DNA of 64,000 bases. It comes from Natronosalvus halobius (GTDB lineage Archaea > Halobacteriota > Halobacteria > Halobacteriales > Natrialbaceae). Location: assembly GCF_024138145.1 (NCBI RefSeq), contig NZ_CP099997.1, forward strand, positions 2,480,001 to 2,544,000, written 5' to 3'. Made by a program: the position numbers and the translations under genes. The stretch's first letter is position 1. Every line of letters starts with the position of its first letter. Positions 35,460 to 43,631 of this stretch are shown piece after piece. The notes under the pieces were generated by a model. The model was not told where the DNA came from. It saw only the letters and a program-made list of their open reading frames with translations, and did no database searches.

Positions 35460-35870
35460 ATGGCAAGTTTCACTGTCGTCGTCGGCGACCCCGAGTCGGG
35501 GCTCGCCCACCAGCTCGAGGCGGAGGGTCAGGACGCGAACCGGTTCATCGGCAAGGAGATCGGCCAGGAGGTCGACGGAAGCGCCGTCGGCCTCGACGGC
35601 TACACGCTCGAGATCACCGGTGGCTCGGACAACGCGGGCCGCCCCCACAACGAGACGGTCGCGGGCTCCCGGCTCCAGGAAGTCCTGATGAACGAGCGCC
35701 AGACGGGTTACAAGCCCGGCCGTGATGGCGAACGGCGCCGAATCACCGCTCGTGGACGCGAGATGTCCGCCGAGACCGCCCAGATCAACGCGACGATCAC
35801 CGAGCGCGGCTCCGAGAGCGTCGAGAGCCTGCTGGGCCTCGAGTCCGACGAGGACGGAGACGACGAGTAA
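35460..35870 (+). CDS. rps6e: 30S ribosomal protein S6e
   Basis: S6e is a component of the archaeal small ribosomal subunit. The 136-residue product carries the family signature (DANRFIGKEIGQEVDG, then GYTLEITGGSDNAGRPH) and RDGERRRITARGREMS. The ATG at 35460 follows a TATA-like GTATTTTT (35429-35436) at leaderless distance. The acidic C-terminal tail is typical of haloarchaeal S6e. Confidence 0.96.
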   Translation: MASFTVVVGDPESGLAHQLEAEGQDANRFIGKEIGQEVDGSAVGLDGYTLEITGGSDNAGRPHNETVAGSRLQEVLMNERQTGYKPGRDGERRRITARGREMSAETAQINATITERGSESVESLLGLESDEDGDDE

Positions 35871-35885
35871 TCCTTCCGCGCTTCT

Positions 35886-36329
35886 ATGACCGATCGAATT
35901 TCGAGTGACAACCCGAGCGTCGAGACGGTTCGAGCGACGCTGGCGGAGACCGCCACCGGCGTTCGCATCGAGATCCCCGGCGACGAGATGGGACATTTTC
36001 CCGACGAGGCGGGCGAGGTCGTCCGATTCGTCCTGGACGGAACCGAGCGATTTGGCCGGGTCGATCGCGGCCTGACCGGCGACGAACTGGTCGTCCCCGG
36101 TCTCTACGAGACGCCGGACCAGGCGCGAGATCCGCGCGACGGCGTCGACGCCCTGCCCGACTGGATCGACGACCACGGCGCTCGCCGCGGCGGGTCGGTC
36201 CTGCTCGACGTCGTCGAACCCGACTTCCTCTACGGCGTTCGCGCCCCTGGCGAGAGCGCTGTCTACGACGCCCACGAACCGCCGTCGACGAGCCTCCAGG
36301 ACATCGCGAAGGGGCTCGAGGACCAGTAG
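35886..36329 (+). CDS. Haloarchaeal protein of unknown function (DUF7112-like)
   Basis: The 147-residue soluble, acidic product has beta-rich motifs (RIEIPGDEMGHFPDEAGEV, then LDVVEPDFLYGVRAPGE). It begins 15 bases after the S6e stop and is probably co-transcribed with it, a neighbourhood often seen in haloarchaea. No catalytic residues are obvious. Function unknown. Confidence 0.72.
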   Translation: MTDRISSDNPSVETVRATLAETATGVRIEIPGDEMGHFPDEAGEVVRFVLDGTERFGRVDRGLTGDELVVPGLYETPDQARDPRDGVDALPDWIDDHGARRGGSVLLDVVEPDFLYGVRAPGESAVYDAHEPPSTSLQDIAKGLEDQ

Positions 36330-36464
36330 CGCCGTTGGGTGAGCGTGGTGGTGGATCGAGCGTAGCGACGGCTGGAAGAACGCGACGGCTGGACGAACGC
36401 GGCCGCAGTAACGAGTTCGACGATTCCAGACCATTTCGAACCGAAACTCCCTTGTAGCTCGCTG

Positions 36465-36478
36465 ACTAACCGGTTAGT
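36465..36478. promoter_or_regulatory. Perfect 14-base palindrome, probable TetR operator
   Basis: ACTAACCGGTTAGT reads the same on both strands and ends two bases before the GTG start of the TetR gene. A dimer bound here would cover the start of a leaderless transcript, the classic position for self-repression. Confidence 0.7.
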
Positions 36479-36480
36479 TA

Positions 36481-37143
36481 GTGACCGACGAGAGCGCCCG
36501 CGACGAAATTATGACGGCGACCTACGAGGCTCTGTGCAAACACGGCTACACGGAACTCACCACACAGGCCATCGCCGACCAGACGGACAAGAGCAAGTCC
36601 CTGCTGTTCTATCACTACGACTCCAAGGACGACATCGTCTCGGCATTTTTCGACTTCCTGCTCGAGCACTTCGACGAGCGCCTCGCGGCCAGCCAGGAGG
36701 TATCCCCGGTCGACCGTCTGGCCGCACTCGTCGACTGGTTCCTCTACGACCCCGACGACGACGAGCGCGCATCCTTTCACACGGCGATGCTCGAATTACG
36801 CGCCCAGGCGCCGTACAACGAGCGGTTCCAGGCACACCTCCGGCGCAGCGACGACGCGCTCCGTGCAGCGTTCGAGGGAATCCTCCAGGACGGCCTCGAG
36901 GCCGGCGTCTTTCGCGACCACGACCCCGCGGAGACGGCGACGGTGCTGATCGCCGCCCTCGACGGCGCGCGCATCCGGCAGCTGACGATGGACCGGGACG
37001 CCTATCTCGAAGAGGTGCGGTCAGGCGTTGCCAACGTCGTCGTCGCGGACCTGCTCGTCGAGGGCGAATCCTTCCCCGAGCGAGGGGCCGTCTCGCTCGA
37101 GGCCGCGGACGCGGACACGGCGGCCGGTGACGACCCCGAATGA
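36481..37143 (+). CDS. TetR/AcrR-family regulator
   Basis: The 220-residue product has an N-terminal TetR helix-turn-helix (TELTTQAIADQTDKSKSLLF, then YHYDSKDDIVSAFFD) and a helical C-terminal ligand-binding domain (about 60-200). It starts with GTG 36481, directly after the palindrome, and its stop overlaps the start of the MATE gene (ATGA, 37140-37143). Known TetR proteins repress an adjacent exporter until a drug or lipid ligand binds; that is the likely role here. The acidic tail past residue 200 is dispensable in appearance. Confidence 0.93.
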   Translation: MTDESARDEIMTATYEALCKHGYTELTTQAIADQTDKSKSLLFYHYDSKDDIVSAFFDFLLEHFDERLAASQEVSPVDRLAALVDWFLYDPDDDERASFHTAMLELRAQAPYNERFQAHLRRSDDALRAAFEGILQDGLEAGVFRDHDPAETATVLIAALDGARIRQLTMDRDAYLEEVRSGVANVVVADLLVEGESFPERGAVSLEAADADTAAGDDPE

Positions 37144-38612
37144 GCCGAAAACGCGACCGATCGGTCAACGTCACGGACGGCGACCTGTTCAAGCCCCTCC
37201 TCGTGCTGTCGGCCCCCATCGTCTTCTCCCAACTTCTGCAAGTGGGCTACAACCTCGCAGACACCTTCTGGGTCGGTCACCTCGGGAGCGACGCCGTCGC
37301 CGCACTCTCCTATTCCTGGGCTATCGTCTTCCTGATGGTGAGCATCGGGGGTGGCCTCACCGCCGCGGGAACCGTCCTGGTCTCTCAGTACAAGGGCGCG
37401 GAGGACTTCCGGAAATCTCACCACGTCGCTGGACAGACCCTCTCGTTCGTGACCGTCGTCGCCTTCGTCTTCGGCGCGCTCGGCTTCGCGCTCTCGCCCT
37501 GGCTGATCCAGCTGGTGGGCGCCGAACCGGGCACCGCCGCTTACACCTACGCGGTCAACTACACCCGGATCATCTTCGTCAGCGTCGGTTTCATGTTCTG
37601 GTTCTTCATCTTCGACGCCCTCTCGCGAGGCTGGGGCGACACCCGGACGCCGATGTACCTGATGGCGCTCAGCGTGACGATGAACGTCGTCCTGGACCCC
37701 ATCCTCATCCTGGGATTCGTCGACAACCCGATCTTCGCCTGGATCGGCGCGACTGGTCTCGAGTCGACGCTCTACGCACAGACCGGTTTCACCGGCTTCG
37801 GCGTCGAGGGAGCCGCGGTGGCGACGGTCTTCTCTCGCGGCGTCGCCGCCCTCGTCGGCCTCTACCTGCTCTTCAGCGGACGGGTCGGGCTCGAGCCGAC
37901 CCTCGCGGACCTGCGCCTCGAACTGCCGACGGTGAAGAAGATCCTCGAGATCGGTGGGCCCATCGCGACCGAGCAGGGCTTTCGCTCCTCGGGGATCGCC
38001 CTGCTGACCGCGCTGGTGGCAATCGCCGGAACCGACGCGGTCGCGGCCTACGGGATCGCTAACCGGCTCTCCTCGCTGCTCTTCTTGCCGGCGCTCGGGC
38101 TGGCCCGCGGCACGGAAGCCGTCGTCGGGCAGAACCTCGGCGCCGAGCAGGTGGGCCGGGCCTGGAAGGCCGTCAAGCTGAGTTCCGTCGTCGTCGTCGG
38201 AATCTTCGTCGCCGTCGTCGCGGTCGCCTACCCGCTGGCCGAACCGATTACCGCCGTCTTCATCCAGGGCGAGGGGAGCGAGCAGGTCGTCACCTACGGC
38301 GCCGCGTTCATCCTGATCGCGGGGCCCTCCTACATCTTCATGGGCGTCTTCCAGGTGCTGCTGGGTGGCCTCCGGGGCAGTGGCAGCACCCGCGCGGCGA
38401 TGTTCCTCTCGATTCAGGAACTCTGGATGTATCGCATCCCCATCTCGGCGATCGCCATCCTCCACTTCGGGCTGGGCATCTACGGCGTCTGGTACGCCAT
38501 CGCCCTCTCGTACGTCCTATCGGCCATCGTCACCGCCGTCTGGTTCCTGCGCGGGACCTGGACCGACAACGTCGTGACCGAGGACGTCGCGTCGGCACCC
38601 GCCGGTGATTGA
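37140..38612 (+). CDS. MATE-family efflux transporter
   Basis: The 490-residue product has twelve hydrophobic helices and the MATE fold (two bundles of six). Family motifs include VGYNLADTFWVGHLGSDAV near residue 36 and GTRAAM-like GSGSTRAAM near 415. MATE proteins export cationic drugs or metabolites using Na+ or H+ gradients; Na+ is likely in a halophile. The gene is translationally coupled to the TetR regulator (4-base overlap) and is followed directly by the gene at 38614. Confidence 0.94.
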   Translation: MSRKRDRSVNVTDGDLFKPLLVLSAPIVFSQLLQVGYNLADTFWVGHLGSDAVAALSYSWAIVFLMVSIGGGLTAAGTVLVSQYKGAEDFRKSHHVAGQTLSFVTVVAFVFGALGFALSPWLIQLVGAEPGTAAYTYAVNYTRIIFVSVGFMFWFFIFDALSRGWGDTRTPMYLMALSVTMNVVLDPILILGFVDNPIFAWIGATGLESTLYAQTGFTGFGVEGAAVATVFSRGVAALVGLYLLFSGRVGLEPTLADLRLELPTVKKILEIGGPIATEQGFRSSGIALLTALVAIAGTDAVAAYGIANRLSSLLFLPALGLARGTEAVVGQNLGAEQVGRAWKAVKLSSVVVVGIFVAVVAVAYPLAEPITAVFIQGEGSEQVVTYGAAFILIAGPSYIFMGVFQVLLGGLRGSGSTRAAMFLSIQELWMYRIPISAIAILHFGLGIYGVWYAIALSYVLSAIVTAVWFLRGTWTDNVVTEDVASAPAGD

Positions 38613-38613
38613 G

Positions 38614-39597
38614 ATGACCGGGTCGAATCCCTTCGTAGACGACGGTAATGGCGACGGTGACGATGACGGCAACGGTGCCGAACCCGTGCGAGGGACGGGG
38701 CTCACCCCGCCCGTCCGGACGCTCTCACTGCGTGCCTGTCCACGTCCGGACGACTCGTTTCCGGTCGCCCTCTGTCGGACCGTCGCGACGACCGTCGACG
38801 CCGACTCGAGCGTCGCGGCCGAGGCGCCAGCGCTCGAGCCCCTGGCCAGCGCACTGATCGCCCTCGAGGGGTACGTCCGGTTGCGACGCGCGACGCTATC
38901 GGAGAGAACCGACGACCGCGAGACGGCGCTACTGGCGAGCGATTACCTGTTCGCTCGCGCCCACGGCGCGGTCGGGACGGCCCCGCTCGACGCCGAGCGA
39001 GCGCTCGCGAGCGTTCGTGCGTTCACTGCCGCCTCGAGCGAGTTACCTGCGGCGATCGGTCGTAGCGAGAGAGCGGGCGACGAGGAGGTGGAAACGGAAT
39101 CGGAATCAAAATTAAAATCAGAATCGGAATCGGCATCGGAACCGGAACCCGAACCGACTGTCGAAACAGGCCCACTAGCCGTCCTCGCCGGCTGTGGCTG
39201 CGTCCTGGGCGCCATCGTCGGTGACCGATCCGACGCGGCCGACCCGCTTCGAGCGTACGGGCGCCAACTCGGAACCCTCCTGGACGCCGTCCCGGGCGGG
39301 TCGCTCGACGAAATCGCGAGCCCACCCGAACGCCTCGCTCGAGACCACCGAAAGACGGTCCGCCAGGCGATGATTCGTGGTCTCCAGGGCGAAGTGATCA
39401 CTGGTTCGCTCCCCGACGACCCCCGTCTTCGGACAGCGCTCGTCCCACGGCTCGAGGCGGCGATGACCGCCCACGAACGCCTCGCCGATCACCTCGACGA
39501 GACCGCGCTGGGTCGGCTCGAGCGACCGCTTCGTTGGCTCGAGGCCGAACTGGGTCGTGGAAATGGGTTCGAAGCGACTGAGGGCCGGCGTGACTGA
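38614..39597 (+). CDS. Divergent polyprenyl-synthase-like protein (DUF7114-like), probably non-catalytic
   Basis: The 327-residue product resembles trans-isoprenyl diphosphate synthases in part: ETALLASDYLFARAHGAV matches the helix that usually carries ALLxGDxL. However, the two DDxxD metal motifs needed for catalysis are not visible. A low-complexity insertion of alternating Glu/Ser/Lys and Glu/Pro occupies about residues 155-180. ATG 38614 starts two bases after the MATE stop, so it is in the TetR-MATE operon; the link between a prenyl-synthase relative and this exporter is unexplained. Other fold assignments are possible. Confidence 0.65.
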   Translation: MTGSNPFVDDGNGDGDDDGNGAEPVRGTGLTPPVRTLSLRACPRPDDSFPVALCRTVATTVDADSSVAAEAPALEPLASALIALEGYVRLRRATLSERTDDRETALLASDYLFARAHGAVGTAPLDAERALASVRAFTAASSELPAAIGRSERAGDEEVETESESKLKSESESASEPEPEPTVETGPLAVLAGCGCVLGAIVGDRSDAADPLRAYGRQLGTLLDAVPGGSLDEIASPPERLARDHRKTVRQAMIRGLQGEVITGSLPDDPRLRTALVPRLEAAMTAHERLADHLDETALGRLERPLRWLEAELGRGNGFEATEGRRD

Positions 39598-39754
39598 CCG
39601 CGACCGTTGCCGGTCTCTGGGAAGAACTGAGCCTCACCTAGTGGGAGTGCCCAGTACAGCGAAGACGTTGATCGACTGAGTTGCAGCATCTACTAGGGCT
39701 TGAAATTCAGTTGCGTGGAAGAGAATTTTTATCGCAAATCAAACTGCGGACCAA

Positions 39755-39916
39755 ATGTCAGAAATATCCCATTATGCTGACGAGGGCACGAAACTGACGA
39801 CGCTCGGGCTAACTGACAGTCACGAACAAACCTGGATTGGACTGGAAACGGTGAATACCCTTATACGATCCACCGTCGCAGTTGAATCGCCCCATCAGCG
39901 GGGGAGAACACCATGA
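39755..39916 (+). CDS. Possible small ORF coupled to the next gene
   Basis: A 53-residue frame (starting MSEISHYADEGTKLTTLGLT) begins at ATG 39755, about 28 bases after a TATA-like TTTTTATC (39726-39733). It ends at TGA 39914-39916, overlapping the next ATG by four bases (ATGA). The promoter spacing and the overlap support a real gene; the composition is moderately haloarchaeal; no family is recognised. A second TATA-like box (CTTATACG, 39859-39866) lies inside it and could drive the next gene alone. Confidence 0.4.
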   Translation: MSEISHYADEGTKLTTLGLTDSHEQTWIGLETVNTLIRSTVAVESPHQRGRTP

Positions 39917-40386
39917 ATCGACGCCAGCTACTACAGGCAGCGGGCGGGATCGCGGGAGCAAGCATCTTGGGGACGTCAGGCGTCCTCGCACAGCAGGACC
40001 AGGGGGGCCAGGGGCGCGACAATCGCCGCCGACGCGACGCCGAACTCCTGGACGACGTGACGGTCGAAGCCAAAACGTCCGACCCTGAAGCGTCGAACTT
40101 CGAGGAGGAGTTCACCTACTACGTCGTTCGATTCGCGGGAGAGTACACCTTCGAAGAGTACCGCGAGCCCGCTCGCACTGGGCCCGACGTCTATGGACTA
40201 GCGGGGAGTGGGAGCGCGTTCTGGTTCGGCGTCAGTGCCCCGGACGGAGACGGTATTCAACACGAAATCCAACACCGCGGACAGGCAGTGCTCTACCTTA
40301 CCGACGACGAGGGGAACTGGTACGAGGTGCGGGCCCGGTTCGATGGCCAGGGCAATCTCGTCAACGTGAACGGCGTCTCTCCGTAA
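39913..40386 (+). CDS. Tat-exported protein of unknown function
   Basis: The 157-residue product starts MNRRQLLQAAGGIAGASILG, a twin-arginine signal peptide with a likely cut after VLAQ. The mature part is basic at first (RDNRRRRDAELLDD), then a beta-rich acidic domain with several Tyr/Phe/Trp residues (EEFTYYVVRFAGEYTFEEYR; FWFGVSAPDGDG). No cysteine, so no lipobox. No family recognised. Confidence 0.75.
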   Translation: MNRRQLLQAAGGIAGASILGTSGVLAQQDQGGQGRDNRRRRDAELLDDVTVEAKTSDPEASNFEEEFTYYVVRFAGEYTFEEYREPARTGPDVYGLAGSGSAFWFGVSAPDGDGIQHEIQHRGQAVLYLTDDEGNWYEVRARFDGQGNLVNVNGVSP

Positions 40387-40482
40387 TCCAGTTCACTGGT
40401 CCCCGTTTACGAGAATAACCGGATGAGGGTTCGGAGGAACTACGCTAAAGATCACTTCGCATGTATGAAGACTGGTTGATAG

Positions 40483-40632
40483 AGGTGTCACCGTGACGAG
40501 CGCGGCTCCCCGGCTACACCCGCCCTCTGGAACGACGAAGGCAAGCGGGTCAGACAACTCCGTGAGACGTACTTCACGGCGACGCGCCGCCTTCAGAAAC
40601 GCGTCGCTCACCCACTGTTCGAACTAAACTGA
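40483..40632 (+). pseudogene. Remnant of a tnpB (IS200/IS605-type OrfB) gene
   Basis: In frame from about 40483 to the TGA at 40630-40632, the translation includes CHRDERGSPATPALWNDEGK followed by RVRQLRETYFTATRRLQKR. This is a recognisable internal segment of a haloarchaeal TnpB type (DEHGSPTSPDLWNDEGK in the intact family, as I recall it), just after the RuvC-I region. The similarity breaks off after QKR, and no intact start or the rest of the protein is present. It is thus a decayed fragment of about 45 codons, of a different TnpB type from the gene at 53351. Confidence 0.75.
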
Positions 40633-40643
40633 ACGACAGCTAT

Positions 40644-41744
40644 ATGGAAAAGAAACGGGAAGTAATGCCAGTGAACCGGAGACAGTTCCTGGCCACTATG
40701 ACCGGCAGTTCGATCGCCATTGCCGGCTGCACGCAGACCGAGACGGACGTCCCAGGGCTCGAGCCGGAACGGGAACTGTGGTCGTTTCAATCAATCGACC
40801 AGCAACGCGTCTCGGCGACGCCTGCTGTCCGCGAGGGTCGGGTCTACGTTGGAAGCAACGATCACAACGTCTATTCGCTGGCTGCGGATACCGGTCGCGA
40901 GATCTGGCGGTTCGAAACGGGCGATGAAGTGAAGTCTTCGCCAGCGATCGACGATGAAACACTGTATATCGGAAGTCTCGACCACCATCTCTACGCACTC
41001 GGACTCGACGGCACCGAACGCTGGTCCGTCGAAACGGGAGACGAAGTGCATGCGTCGCCGACGGTCACAGCGGATCGGGTACTAATCGGGAGTCGGGATT
41101 CGTATCTGTACGCGCTCGAATCGGATCGTGGTGAGGCGATATGGCGGAGGCGTATTGGCGGTATTGTTCTATCGAAACCGACAGTCGACTCCGAGGAAGT
41201 CTACATCGGCGGTGGGGACGGCGATCTCGTCAAGTTGCACCGGGACGATGGCACGATCGGGTGGCGGGTCCCAACCGACCACCGGGTTTCAGTCACGCCG
41301 ACTATCGCTGGCGATCGGGTCCTCTTTGCCGACCACGGCGATGCCGATCAGGGTGGCCGCGTGTACGCTGTCTCCCGGGCAGACGGGGATCCACTGTGGA
41401 CGAAAGAAGTGGGCGAGGGTGTCGCCTCCTCACCGACGGTCCACGACGGGACTGTGTACTTCGGCAGTTGGGATACGAACATCTATGCGGTCGATCTCGA
41501 GACGGGAGAGTCAACGTGGGAGGTTGACGCGTACGGTCACGTGAGTTCGTCGCCGACGATCGCGGACGGCGTCCTCTACATCGGTGATTCGTGGGGCATC
41601 GTGTACGCACTCGACCCGCAGACGGGTGAGGCCCACTGGCGATTCGAAACGGGAAACGCCGTGAACGCCTCGCCCACGATCGTCGATGGCGTCGCGTACA
41701 TCGCGAGCAACGACGGCCACGTGTACGCACTCGACGTAACGTGA
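40644..41744 (+). CDS. PQQ-type beta-propeller lipoprotein
   Basis: The 366-residue product has a Tat-type signal (NRRQFLATMTG) with a lipobox ending IAGC (Cys29), so it should be lipid-anchored outside the cell. The rest is about seven to eight repeats of the PQQ/WD-like propeller blade (pattern VYVGSNDHNVYSLAADTGREIWRFETG, here shown only in part as VYVGSNDHNVYSLAADTG). These repeats fold into a propeller but no PQQ-dehydrogenase active-site motifs are seen, so it may be a scaffold like BamB rather than an enzyme. ATG 40644 or 40665 could be the start. Confidence 0.88.
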   Translation: MEKKREVMPVNRRQFLATMTGSSIAIAGCTQTETDVPGLEPERELWSFQSIDQQRVSATPAVREGRVYVGSNDHNVYSLAADTGREIWRFETGDEVKSSPAIDDETLYIGSLDHHLYALGLDGTERWSVETGDEVHASPTVTADRVLIGSRDSYLYALESDRGEAIWRRRIGGIVLSKPTVDSEEVYIGGGDGDLVKLHRDDGTIGWRVPTDHRVSVTPTIAGDRVLFADHGDADQGGRVYAVSRADGDPLWTKEVGEGVASSPTVHDGTVYFGSWDTNIYAVDLETGESTWEVDAYGHVSSSPTIADGVLYIGDSWGIVYALDPQTGEAHWRFETGNAVNASPTIVDGVAYIASNDGHVYALDVT

Positions 41745-42319
41745 CTCCCGATCCGACCATTCGGTCGGGCTGCCGTCTTCCGCTCTGGTTCATGGCACCG
41801 AACGCGACGCACCGATGCACGACCTCGAGGTGATCTCGAAGGCCAGCCCGCTACCGGTCGCGCCGTAACGAAACGGTCACACCCGAAAACCGGCCGTATT
41901 CTACGATAACCATCCGGTAAATGTCCTCGAGCAACGGCTCTCGCTCGTGCCGCCGATACTCGAGTTGGTGACCTGGGAGAACGTCCGTCCAGGGCTCTCT
42001 CGGTGGCCCCCTCACGACGTGTGACAGTTATTTTCGGCTGACGAAGGAATACCCAATTCCGAGTCAGCCACCTCTGGATTTGGGTATTGGAGAGTCATCG
42101 AGAGTCGCCGAACGCTGGTTCTGCGAGGGCTCAACGCTCGCCGAGCACGGCAGCACCGTCACTGACTGGTGTCGTATTGCTCAATACCATCACCTCGCGA
42201 CTCGCCGATCTCGGGGGCTGTATCGTCGGGTTCATCGTCGATGATCTCCTCGAGCATTCGGCTCCTGGAGGCGGGATGATTCGACGCTGTCAAACAGCAC
42301 GAACGACTACCAGTCGCTA
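41745..42319. other. Gene-poor stretch with inverted repeats
   Basis: No gene of useful length was supported. It contains an imperfect 13-base inverted repeat (AATACCCAATTCC at 42048-42060 and GGATTTGGGTATT at 42076-42088, one mismatch) and a palindrome GTATTG-CT-CAATAC at 42174-42187. A minus-strand run of 32 acidic codons starting at an ATG near 42257 has suitable composition but no recognised relation. Confidence 0.45.
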
Positions 42320-43597
42320 ATGGATATTCGGTTCCTGGGCGGTGCAGGAGAAGTCGGTCGGAGCGCAATCCTCGTCAACGACCGGCTCCTGCTCGACTAC
42401 GGGATGAAGTCGGGGAACCCGCCGCAGTTCCCGGGCGACGTCGACCCCGAGGCGGTGGTGGTGAGCCACGGCCACCTCGACCACGTGGGAGCGATCCCCT
42501 CGCTTCTCAGTGGCGGCGCCCGACCGCCGATTCACTGGACGCCACCGACGCGTGATCTCGCGTTGACGCTCGCACGGGACACGCTGAAACTGCACGGCGG
42601 GACGATGCAGTGTCCGTTCACCGAGACGGACGTCCAGCGCGTGACGCAGGTCTCGAAGACACATGGCTACCGGGAGCCGTTCGAGGTCGCGGGTCACGAG
42701 GTGACTTTCTTCGACGCCGGCCACATTCCAGGGAGCGCTCATGTGCTCATCAGCGAGGGGCGAAGCCCCTCGAGCAATCGGACGGCGTCCGATGTCGACG
42801 ATCGCGAGACCCGACTGCTCTACACCGGCGATTTCCACACGGACGATCAGCAGCTCGTGTCCGCGTCGACTGCCCGCCCCGACGCGGACGCAGTGATCTG
42901 TGAGAGCACGTATTCGGACGTCGAACACGACGTTCGGGGTGAAGTCGAAGAGCGGTTCGCCGAAAGCGTCGAGCGAACACTCTGGGAGGGCGGGACCGTC
43001 GTGGTTCCCGCGTTCGCTATCGGACGGACCCAAGAGATGATGCTGGTATGTGACGCGTACGACATCCCCTGTTACGTCGATGGAATGGGGAAGCGAATCG
43101 CGGAAATGCTGATGCATCATCCTGGGTTCGTCCGCGATGCAGACGCACTCCAGCAGGCGAAATCTCACTCGCGATTCGTTACCGGACAGGACGGCCAGCG
43201 CAAACGCATCGCGGATCAGAACGCGGCGATTATAACGACCAGCGGGATGCTCCACGGCGGCCCCGCGATGACCTACGTCCCCGCGATCCGGGGCCACCCG
43301 GCGAACAAGATCGCCATGACGGGCTACCAGGTCGAGGGGACCCCCGGCCGGGACCTCCTCGAGACCGGCAGCGCCGAAATCGACGGCCGGGTGATGCCCG
43401 TCAGCGCCCAAGTCGAGCAGTACGACTTCTCGGCCCACGCCGACCGGGCGGGGCTCGAGTCGTTCCTCGAGTCCTACCGCGATTCACGGGTGCTCGTGAA
43501 CCACGGGGACCGCTGTGGCTGGTTCGCCGAGGAACTCCGGGCCGACGGCTTCGACGCGTCCGCCCCCGATCTGGGCGAGCGCGTAGTCCTCGAGTAG
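42320..43597 (+). CDS. Beta-CASP metallo-beta-lactamase ribonuclease (CPSF/RNase J-like)
   Basis: The 425-residue product is a metallo-beta-lactamase with the zinc motif SHGHLDHVGA (His50, His52, Asp54, His55) and a beta-CASP domain, as in archaeal aCPSF2-type and RNase J-type RNA nucleases. Later motifs are DAGHIPGSAH, YTGDF, ESTY, VVPAFAIGRTQE and the C-terminal SAHADR. It lacks the N-terminal KH domains of aCPSF1. An insertion of about 15 residues with a Ser/Arg-rich sequence occurs after GSAHVLISEG. Role probably RNA maturation or decay. Confidence 0.9.
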   Translation: MDIRFLGGAGEVGRSAILVNDRLLLDYGMKSGNPPQFPGDVDPEAVVVSHGHLDHVGAIPSLLSGGARPPIHWTPPTRDLALTLARDTLKLHGGTMQCPFTETDVQRVTQVSKTHGYREPFEVAGHEVTFFDAGHIPGSAHVLISEGRSPSSNRTASDVDDRETRLLYTGDFHTDDQQLVSASTARPDADAVICESTYSDVEHDVRGEVEERFAESVERTLWEGGTVVVPAFAIGRTQEMMLVCDAYDIPCYVDGMGKRIAEMLMHHPGFVRDADALQQAKSHSRFVTGQDGQRKRIADQNAAIITTSGMLHGGPAMTYVPAIRGHPANKIAMTGYQVEGTPGRDLLETGSAEIDGRVMPVSAQVEQYDFSAHADRAGLESFLESYRDSRVLVNHGDRCGWFAEELRADGFDASAPDLGERVVLE

Positions 43598-43631
43598 AAA
43601 GAGTGTGAACTGCTCGGTCGACCTCCAGAGA

